Below are positions 56,573 to 64,000 of a stretch of 64,000 nt of DNA, piece by piece (the first letter of the stretch is position 1; every line of letters starts with the position of its first letter). A program made the translations under genes and the position numbers. The notes under the pieces were generated by a model. The model saw only the letters and a program-made list of their open reading frames with translations, had not been told where the DNA came from and searched no databases. The DNA is taken from contig JAFKAC010000178.1 of the NCBI GenBank assembly GCA_025766275.1, forward strand, positions 1 to 64,000. The letters are read 5' to 3'. This DNA comes from Lactarius indigo (taxonomy: Eukaryota; Basidiomycota; Agaricomycetes; Russulales; Russulaceae).

Positions 56573-56849
56573 CAGCAAAATCCAAAATGGCGGGCCCCTT
56601 GCGACCACATTAGGCGTACAGGCTGAGCCTGAAAGGGTGTTCTGTTAAGTGGGATAACCTTAACTTTGCCGACCCTTTGCTGAAATAACTATTTTATACC
56701 CTTGATAACTATTTTATAACTATATATTCGTGAGATACCAAATTTCCCAAGAATTTTAGACTACACTTAATTATGAACCCCGCACGTCAAATTTGGAGGT
56801 CAGCTGTCGTCCATTTTTACTCAAGGGGCCCCCATTTTGGATTTTGCTG
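56573..56849. mobile_element. 277-bp MITE with 30-bp inverted ends and TA target duplication
   Basis: The ends are near-perfect inverted repeats: CAGCAAAATCCAAAATGG at the left, and the complement ending CCATTTTGGATTTTGCTG at the right, continuing through GGCCCCTTG on each side. TA is present directly outside both ends (56571-56572 and 56850-56851). It has no coding capacity. TA duplication points to the Tc1/mariner superfamily. The paralogous junction between units 2 and 3 (about 58350) reads ATCAGTGATTGCC with nothing inserted, so it serves as an empty site and confirms the insertion. Confidence 0.88.
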
Positions 56850-57119
56850 TAATCGCCTTGGGAATTCGCACGAGATCTTGGCCAGCTTGTACATACTGTC
56901 ACCTGTCTAGCGCCGGCGCAGCATACACATCTGGGCACCATGTAACACTCAGGCTCTTAAGTTCTGCTATCGATCTTCTACGAGATACCCTTCCTCCCCT
57001 AACAGCACATCTATTCGCATAACGAGATTTCTGAAATCAACACACCTGAAGTATGCCGCGAGCGAGGGACCCCATATACCGCGAGCGTGAGCCATCTCTT
57101 TGAATGTTCATGGCAAATG

Positions 57120-58228
57120 CGAAGTGATCTCTGCATAGATTTTACGAGTGTAGGAAGTTTGAAATGGCGCTGCAATATTTGCATAGGTCGCTGCGGCGGC
57201 AGAGGTCCCACCATGACCCGCAAGCAAGCGATGTTCCACGAAGTTTCGAAGGGCCACTCCTCAAAGGTGGCGGCGACCTTCTTCAGTAATCCTGAAAGTG
57301 AGCCGTCTCTGAATGTTCATGGGAAAGGCGAAATGATCTCTGCATAGTTTTTAGGTTGTCTATGGATAAAGGGAACTTGAAATGGCACTGCCAGATTTGC
57401 GAAAGGGGCAGCGCTATGTCCGTCAATAAAGCGGTGGCCCACGAAGTTCATTTTCATGGCGGGGGGAACGGTAACACCACTAGTATGTATCGAGAAGGGA
57501 CGGTATTCGAGCGCGACGATGACAACTATGACGACAACGACAACGACAAAAACAACAATGACGAGGACAACGATGATGACAATGACCACGCTGCCTCGTG
57601 TAATGGGAAGGAAGTCGACAAATTACTTTCGAGTCAGTGGTGGGCGGACTTGTCTGCTAGAAATGTTAGCTCGAGGCGTGAGGCGCCGGAGGGAGAGGAT
57701 GTGAAGTTTCTATGAGGTTTGTTGTGTACCTATTCTTACGAGGTATGGACGCTCGGAATGAATAGATAGTCAATAAAGTGGTAAAGATCGGATGTGTGCG
57801 CAGACAGTGTCTGCACGATAAGACAAATACTCAGCGTTTGCGCACACTATCTAGGCAAAAGCTGAGGTACTACTTGGGGAACGTAAAGACTTATATAACT
57901 GTAGAGAATATAACTGTATAGCTGGAAGTTTTATGCTCAGCTTCCGCTGAGCGACAGTATAGTGAATTCGCGGCCGAGTACGACCGGGAGGGGATCCGGG
58001 ACATGCGATCCGGCATCCGAACACGAAAGAATAACAGACCGAAATTGTAAGTAATAAGGACTTGGGCTGGTTTGCACGCAGTCCTCGTGGGCACGAAGGA
58101 AACAATCGATAAAGCACATCAATAGACTTACTTCAACACCTGTGCACCTGCAGTTTCTAATCGTCATTCAAGATATCTACAGACCAGAAAATCCAAAATT
58201 TTCAGAAGGTGATTCGTGATCTCCATGG
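57120..58228 (+). pseudogene. Zinc-finger gene, unit 2 (broken)
   Basis: Two finger modules: IDFTSVGSLKWRCNICIGRC with KQAMFHEVSKGHSSK (57136-57264), and MDKGNLKWHCQICERGSAMS with NKAVAHEVHFH (57360-57455). Then an acidic Asp/Asn tract (57517-57590) and VDKLLSSQWWADLSARNVSS, matching YWADLSPRIV of unit 1. The frame stops at 57713-57715. The last exon of unit 1 has its counterpart at 58167-58228, displaced by a 406-bp insertion. Stops between the modules (for example 57299 and 57344) could be spliced out or be real lesions, so it may be non-functional or a very differently spliced gene. Confidence 0.6.
57732..58137. mobile_element. 406-bp insertion in unit 2 with ACCT duplication
   Basis: Unit 3 reads continuously GTGCACCTGTGTACCTGCAG where unit 2 is split: TGTGTACCT (ending 57731), 406 bp, then ACCTGTGCACCTGCAG (from 58138). 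ACCT is present on both sides. The insert has no coding capacity. On the minus strand it begins GTTGAAGTAAGTCTATTG, which recalls the start of a Copia-type LTR, so a solo LTR is possible, but 4 bp of duplication and no clear CA end leave the type open. Confidence 0.6.
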
Positions 58229-58644
58229 GCAGTGACGTTGGCTACCGAGGGTATATGATTTCGAGCACGGTATTGGATCGTTGTCACATCTGTAATATTA
58301 TCGCAGATGCAAACAGCTGCTAGTATCTAACATGCATAATAATCAGTGATTGCCTCGATGACTTGAGAGTTCGCGCGGGATCTTGGCCAGCTTGTACGTA
58401 TTGTCACCGGTATAGCGCCGCCGCAGTTGCGCAGCATACCCATTTGGGCACCATATAACGCTCAGGCTCTTGGGTTCTGCTATCGATCTTCTACGAGATA
58501 CCTTTTCTCCCCCAACAACACACCTACTCACATAGCACGATTCTTGAAGGCGTATCAACGCACATGAAGTATGCCGCGAGCAAGGGATCCCATATACCGC
58601 GAACGTGAGCCATCTCTCCGAATGTTCATGGCAAAAGCAAAGTG

Positions 58645-59640
58645 ATCTCTGCATAGATTTCAAGACTGTAGTAATTTCGGAATGGCGCTGCAACATTTGT
58701 ACAGGTCGCGCCGGCCGGCGCACTAGAACCCGCCAGAAGGCGATACACCATTCTAAGAAACACCACCCAAATGTGGGAGCCACGCACCTCGAAAGTGGGC
58801 CATCTTTCTGAGTTCTCATGGAAAGAGCGAAGTAATCTCTGCATAGATTTCACGGCTGTAGAATTTTCGAAATGGCGTTGCAACATTTGCGTAGGTAGCC
58901 GCGGCGGCAAAGGTCGCACCATGACCCGCAAGCAAGCGATGTTCCACGAAGTTACGAAGGGCCACTCCTCAAAGGTGGCGGCGACCTTCTTCAGAAATCC
59001 TGGAAGTGAGCCGTCTCCCTGAATGTTCATAAAAGGGCGAAGTAATCTCTGCATAGTTTTTAGGTTGTCTATGGATAAAGGGAACTTGAAATGGCACTGC
59101 CAGATTTGCAAAGGGGGCGGCGCTATGACTGTCAATAAAGCGGTGGCCCACGAAGTTCAGTGTCATGGCGGAGGGAACGGTGACACCACTAGTATACATC
59201 GGGAAAGGACAGTGTTCGAGCGCAACGATGACGACGTTGACAACGACGATGACGACGATGACGACGACGACGACGACGACAGCCATGCTGACAGCGACAA
59301 CGCCGCCTCGTATGGGAAGGAAGTCGACAAACTGCTTTCGAGTCGATGGTGGGCGGACTTGTCTGTTGGGAATGTCGCCTCTTGGGATGAAGGGCTAGAG
59401 ACTACAGAGCGGGACTCAGAAGCCGGGGCCGGGTCTTTACATGGACTATTGGGCGATCGAAGCGAGGCGGACGGCAACACCACTAGCGTACATCAAGAAG
59501 GGACAAGTCGTTGATGCGGGTCGCAGGGAGAGGACGTTGTTTCTATGAGGTTTGTCGTGCACCTGTGTACCTGCAGTTTCTAATCGTCATTCAAGAGGCC
59601 TACAGACCAGAACATTGAGGAGGTGATTCGCGAGCAGTGG
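58645..59640 (+). pseudogene. Zinc-finger gene, unit 3 (three finger modules)
   Basis: Three modules: IDFKTVVISEWRCNICTGRA with a damaged second half (AIHHSKKHH), IDFTAVEFSKWRCNICVGSR with KQAMFHEVTKGHSSK (58848-58974), and MDKGNLKWHCQICKGGGAMT with NKAVAHEVQCH (59071-59163). A pure Asp tract with few Asn/Ser follows (59230-59300), then VDKLLSSRWWADLSVGNVAS and a short C-terminus ending at 59512-59514. The terminal-exon counterpart at 59597-59640 has a deletion. Each module is preceded by a conserved stretch ending CTCTGCATAG, which could be a 3' splice site. Whether the modules are joined by splicing into one protein or the gene is dead cannot be decided here. Confidence 0.58.
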
Positions 59641-59861
59641 TATCGAGTCTTTGTCATAGCTGTACAGTATCGCTGGCATCCAACGTGACAGAATTTACTC
59701 AGCCTGAGCACAGCCTAACTGCGCAAGCTCGACCGGGCTTACCGAGAACACAGCCCTGGTCCACGTGATGTTAGGCTGTCAATGCTGACCCTGATAATCC
59801 TCGCTTAAAAGGCGCCCCGCATCCCCACCACCTTACCCACACATCCTTCTCATTACCCGTC

Positions 59862-60686
59862 ATGAGTGCAGAACAACTTCCTCTACCCTACGGCTGGGTT
59901 CAAGAGTTTGACCCAAACGCAAATCACCCCTTTTGGGTCTGTTGCATATCTCTCCCATCTCATTGCTACTTCGATTACTGACGTACCATCTCAAGGTGGA
60001 TACCAAAGCTGACCCACCTCGTGCGATCTGGACACACCCGTATGAAGACGAGCAATACATCCGTGAGCACCCAGAGGTCAAGGAGAAAGTCGGCAGCCTT
60101 GCTCAGCAGCAAGACTCAAAGAACCCCAGCGGCTCTAAGCCTGCTCGTCGCCATTCCTTCAACGGACAAGATAGCACCAGCATGGTATCAGATGAACACC
60201 CAACGTCGCCAGATGCTTCCAAGAAAGGGAAGGAAAAGCGAGGCTTCTTTGGCAAACTCAAAGATAAGGCGATCGGCACCAAAGAAGAACGGGAGGCATA
60301 TAAGAAGGAGCAGGCTAGAGTGCGTCTACTCGACGCGGCGTCGTTGTATAAGTTTCTGACGGATCAATCACGATTAGATCGAGGACGAGAGACGTCGGCA
60401 GCATGCAGAGATGATTCGCGTACAGCGAGCGCGGTATGCACAGGAGCAAGCTCATTTCGCGCAACAACAAGCTATGTATAACCAAGGCCAATACCCAGCA
60501 GGGCCTTATCAGCAACGTTATGGGCCACCCCCGGGGAACCCGTACGGGGGATATGGTCCAGGGTATGGTACCGGTTACGGTTATGGCTACCCCCCACCAC
60601 GCCAGGGTCGTTCTTCCAATGCAGTGCCCATCCTGGGTGCGCTTGCTGGTGGTTTATTGCTAGGTGACTTACTAGGTGGCTTTTGA
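59862..60686 (+). CDS. WW-domain protein with Gly/Tyr/Pro-rich C-terminus
   Basis: Starts MSAEQLPLPYGWVQEFDPNA at 59862; after an intron inside the codon for the Trp-Val junction (59937-59996) it continues VDTKADPPRAIWTHPYED, completing a WW domain (first Trp in PYGWVQE; P-x-x-x-W in PPRAIW). A charged middle follows (KKGKEKRGFFGKLKDKAIG), then an intron at about 60318-60399 leading to MIRVQRARYAQEQAHFAQQQ and a tail of GYG/PGY repeats. The last residues LGALAGGLLLGDLLGGF form a small hydrophobic Gly-rich end, stop at 60684-60686. WW domains bind Pro-rich partners; similar fungal proteins are uncharacterised. Likely a real, intact gene. Confidence 0.87.
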
Positions 60687-60915
60687 ATGTTCCCGTTTTC
60701 TCCATTTCGTATCTGGGATAGACTTTTACTGGATATCTGAATCATACCACTGTAATTGTACTTCTGTGTATACCGAATGCTTTATGTGTCTGGAATGATG
60801 CGGGGTCTTTGAGGAGCAAGCTAACAAAAATTGTGTTTGAGTGGAAGCCGCGGCTACCCACTGTTGACCGAGACTTGACGATCTCAAGGCAGGTTCGACA
60901 ACCGGTGTCCATTCA
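60687..60915. other. Intergenic, WW-gene 3' region and TRAPPC8 promoter
   Basis: About 230 bp between two plus-strand genes; nothing recognised. Confidence 0.5.
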
Positions 60916-63900
60916 ATGGCAAGGGTTGCGCTCCCTCTTCCCCCTTCGCTCGGCCCTCACATATGTATTATTTCATCCCCGGACCTAGCTGATCTTCTTT
61001 CTTCGTTGTCGCTACCCCCACTACCTCAAATTCTCCAATCGTTTTCTCCTCTCCCGCAAGGTAAGGTTCACTTCCTTTCGAAGTATCACCTCTGTCGACT
61101 CGTACGCGCTAGTCACAACTAGGACAACATCATTGGCACCAGTGCCCCTCACTGCCTTCGCTCTGCGCTTTTCCGACTTGGCGGAAATCGAAGAGGGATG
61201 CCGTGAGGACGAGGAGGAGCGTGCGGGTAGAACAATAGACTGGATCAGTGCACGCATATCAAGTAGGTGCGCCAAATGGATAGAAGACTGGGAACGTATA
61301 CAGGCCGCTGCGACCGAGAATGATAAGGCCTACAAATCGAGGACCCCCTGGTGGAACGAGGTCCGCCAATGCGTGGAAGGGGACCATATTCCCTCAAAGT
61401 TTGAAGGATGGAACCACCCAGTTGCGAGTGTGTGCATCTCCCCCTTCTAACTCCTGGTCATACGTTGAGAGAATTCAACCCGTCGCAGTTGTATACGCAG
61501 TTTCTACAATGCTATCGAATCCGCTTCAGACCTTAGCGCAGCTCCATGCCCGCCCATTACAGTTCCCTCCTTGGGTAGACACCACGCACCTGAGGTACTC
61601 GCTCATTATCCATCCGGAGAATTCTCCGTTAACAAACGAAGAGTGCGTGGACTTTCTGGTCTGTCTTTGTCTGCTCACATCCTCCGTGAAGAGCCACTGC
61701 GCTTTTCAATGCCGTCAAAAAGCAGTATGGGTTACATAGCTACCTGCTTCCACTCGCGCTTCTTTCCCCGCCACCACCACCTGTCCCTGTCCCGATCCCG
61801 CCTCTGCGGCTGCCACCAACACTCCAATCAGTACTTCACACCCCTGATCCTTCTTCTGCGACGCTCGAGTCTGTTTCCGGTGCTAGGGCCGCGCGCGATG
61901 TAAACGGTCTTCGGCTGAACGACCGGGACATCCAGCAAATCGCAAAATTTGTTCGGGAGTTCGTTTCAATGTGCCTCGTGCCTTGGATGGAAAAGTGTGT
62001 CGCAGATTGGAATGAAAACGTGAAGTTGTCTACTTCTCATTTAACAGTCCATGCGTTGATCCCACGTCACTTTTAGTTTACTTCCACGCGGCGTCTACCT
62101 TCCCGTCTTTTTTCTTCGACTCGTCGCCTCTTTGGCTCTGGGACAGCGTCGCCAGCTCCCACGCAATCCTCTCATTCGCCCACTTCCACGGGGTCATTTT
62201 CTTCAATCACAGGGGTCTTTCCTGGTGGGGAACCTCCGAGCCAGCAGAGAAGGCTGGCAGAATTTGCCACTATTTTAGGTGATCTGAAGCTGGCAACTAA
62301 CGTATGGGAAGTGCTGAGGAAAGACGGGAAGAGTGGCTCGGTAGGACTTATTGATGTATGCGAGAAAGATAGAGTCGCTCAGCTATCTTATTTAAAGGAA
62401 GTACTCCCCCTACTCCTTTCTCCGTCGCCCGCGGTCACCTTCCATGTCTCTCATGCGCTTTCAACGATCACATCGTCTGGTACAGAAGCCTCGGCTCAAT
62501 TACGTGCGCTCACATATGCCGTACGCTGGGAGGCTGGTCCCGATTTCCTCACAAGTCCTTCAGAAGGGGACAGGTGGCTCGTTTGGGCAGCCTCTTCAGT
62601 GCGTGGAATAGCATTACAAAGCAGAATTTTCAGAGTACTGACGGACGATTGTCGAAGGGTGAAGAGCCACCGTCTGCTCTTCTACTTGCGCAAGCTGCAC
62701 ATCTTAGCGTACGAAGGCACGCCCTCAGACGAGCCGCGCTTTGGTACCTCTTCGCCGCAAATCGGCTCGAGAAATCCGGGGTCGTGCGTCTGAATCTTCA
62801 CACCTTTACATATTACTAAGGGTGCCGATTAGAAACCTCTCACCGTGTACTTTCTACGCAAAGCGCGGGAACTCTATAAGACTTCTCCAGAGAAGGGTTT
62901 GTCGCCCTCGTTTTGGGACGCTGAGGGGATCGAAACTCAAGCATCGACCCGGTTTGACGGAATTTTACCTGGTTTGGAACATGCGTTGGGTGCTTGGACA
63001 TGCCTTTGGTAACGTGCAATTGACTGACGCTTTGCTATCGAGGGCGCCTGCATTACACGACTGGAGAGGTCCGGCGCGCTGTCCAATTATTCTTGTCGCT
63101 TTTGAGGCCGTCTTCCGGTCCCACATCTCCGCCAGAAGACCCATCGGAAGCGCCGAAAGATATCGTCATGGATAACATCTTCTTAGAAGATTTCCGGCTT
63201 GCATTTCAGGTGACCAAACTTTGCTCATTCCTACGTCTACCGACTGACTTGGTGGGGCAGCATTTGAAAGACACGTCTGGTCCAGAGTTTCATACCACGG
63301 ATTTGACGCTTCCAGCCATGTTCTTCGATCCTCGGCTCACGAGAGTCCGATTACCCGGGGATGCAGTATGTGGTGATCCGGTAGCGTGGCAGTCGCGGGA
63401 AGACACTTGGACGGCATTTTGGAAGACAAGAGGCAGAGAGACGCTTCACCGCCCAGGGAAGGCAAGCATTAACAGTGAGTCAATAACGCATGACCAACAC
63501 CAAACACTGCTGAGAACTAAGTAGAGGCGTTCTGGGTGGACCTTGTTGTTCACAACCCATTCGACTCGGAAGTCAATTTATCAGACTTGACCATTGTTGT
63601 AGCAGGTCCTCCTGACAGCCTTGACTGGACCCCAGATCTTGTTGAGATTGAGGTATTGGATGAAATCGTCTTGGACCCAAGGGAAACCCGCACCGTGAGT
63701 ACCGTTGGTTTATTCGACAACGTGCACACGTGTAATCTTCCCGATCAAAGATTCCGTTGTCAGTACTGGCAAAACGACCAATGACCCTGCAAATTACCTA
63801 CGTCTCATACTCCTTCCTTTCTCTTCTCCCTGCGAAAGAGTCTCTAGTAACGCGAGGTCGAAGACTTCAAGACACCCCCTTCCAAAGGCAAAATAAGGTG

Positions 63901-64000
63901 TACGCACCTGATGTTGTCGTTAAAGTTGAGGTCGAAGATGCTACTCAGCACCTCTCGGCCCAGTTCTTCGATGATAACCGATTAGTACTTTATCACGGGG
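60916..64000 (+). CDS. TRS85: TRAPP III subunit TRAPPC8/Trs85 (5' part, runs off the window)
   Basis: Trs85 directs the TRAPP III complex, a Rab1/Ypt1 exchange factor, in autophagy and early secretion. The first exon starts MARVALPLPPSLGPHICIIS at 60916 and reads LLSSLSLPPLPQILQSFSPL; after an intron VTTRTTSLAPVPLTAFALRF, SDLAEIEEGCREDEEERAGR. Further exons: RTPWWNEVRQCVEG, KFEGWNHPVA, NPLQTLAQLHARPLQFPPWV, YSLIIHPENSPL, DRDIQQIAKFVREFVSMCLV, PWMEKCVADWN, the GDLKLATNVWEVLRKD block, VLPLLLSPSPAVTFHVSHAL, EPPSALLLAQAAHLSVRRHA, and a domain with WVDLVVHNPFDSEVNLSDLT. The last exon (from about 63898) is still open at 64000. More than ten small introns; several exons were located only approximately. 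Family assignment from memory of fungal Trs85 sequences. Confidence 0.85.

Larger units (their letters stand above)
55446..59660 (+). repeat. Threefold tandem duplication of a zinc-finger gene region
   Basis: Three units of about 1.3-1.5 kb start at about 55450, 56890 and 58375. Each begins with the same non-coding stretch (a variant of CAGCATACNCATCTGGG, then CTATCGATCTTCTACG and CAGCACATCT), runs through zinc-finger coding modules, and ends with GATGCCTACAGACCAG or a variant (56397, 58167, 59597). Units 2 and 3 are more similar to each other than to unit 1 (shared extra modules and acidic tract). Copies have diverged by substitutions and indels, so the duplication is not recent. Confidence 0.85.

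Noticed and set aside
1..64000. CRISPR arrays, bacterial operons, ribosome-binding sites, tRNA or rRNA genes
   Set aside because: The sequence is eukaryotic with spliced genes; no spaced direct-repeat array and no cloverleaf or rRNA segment was recognised by eye. A tRNA scan was not possible here.

Overview
The window is nuclear DNA of a filamentous basidiomycete, most likely an Agaricomycete. The evidence is the large number of 45-65 bp GT-AG introns (with a few GC-AG ones) that split nearly every gene, a NACHT-WD40 (NWD/HNWD-type) NLR-like gene, two Plavaka-type DNA transposons and house-keeping genes typical of fungi. No rRNA, tRNA or CRISPR array was recognised.

Layout. 1-4.5 kb: a CPSF30/Yth1 mRNA 3'-processing gene, a relic of an NWD gene tail and a relic of a Use1-like SNARE. 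4.5-24.8 kb: one NACHT-WD40 gene (minus strand), now a pseudogene, split twice by two 7,980-bp copies of the same two-gene Plavaka-type transposon in opposite orientation. The copies form a near-perfect inverted repeat (6683-14666 and 16283-24266) around a 1.6-kb spacer that carries the NACHT domain of the host gene. Each copy has its own 2-bp GA/TC target duplication, and deleting each copy in silico rejoins the host reading frame. 24.8-30.7 kb: gene-poor, AT-richer, with a decayed 3-phosphoglycerate dehydrogenase. 30.7-55 kb: gene-dense core: POLD2, 3-ketoacyl-CoA thiolase, prephenate dehydratase, a Zn2Cys6 transcription factor, a single-pass membrane protein, Rac GTPase, an SHB17-like histidine phosphatase, a long coiled-coil protein, mitochondrial carrier Yhm2, an Mpv17/PMP22 protein and unrecognised genes. 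55.4-59.7 kb: a threefold tandem duplication of a zinc-finger gene with six zinc-finger modules, a TA-flanked MITE and a 406-bp insertion. 59.8-64 kb: a WW-domain protein and the 5' part of TRAPPC8/Trs85, which runs off the window.

The house-keeping genes are not an operon and have unrelated functions. The most unusual part is the NLR-like locus: a nearly homogenised WD40 array, independent inactivating mutations, and two opposed copies of a transposon that carries a second, divergent gene of unknown function. A second theme is tiny exons (3, 5, 7 and 10 nt) needed to read several conserved proteins. Exon boundaries given here were deduced by eye from splice signals and remembered family conservation; none was checked against RNA data or a database.
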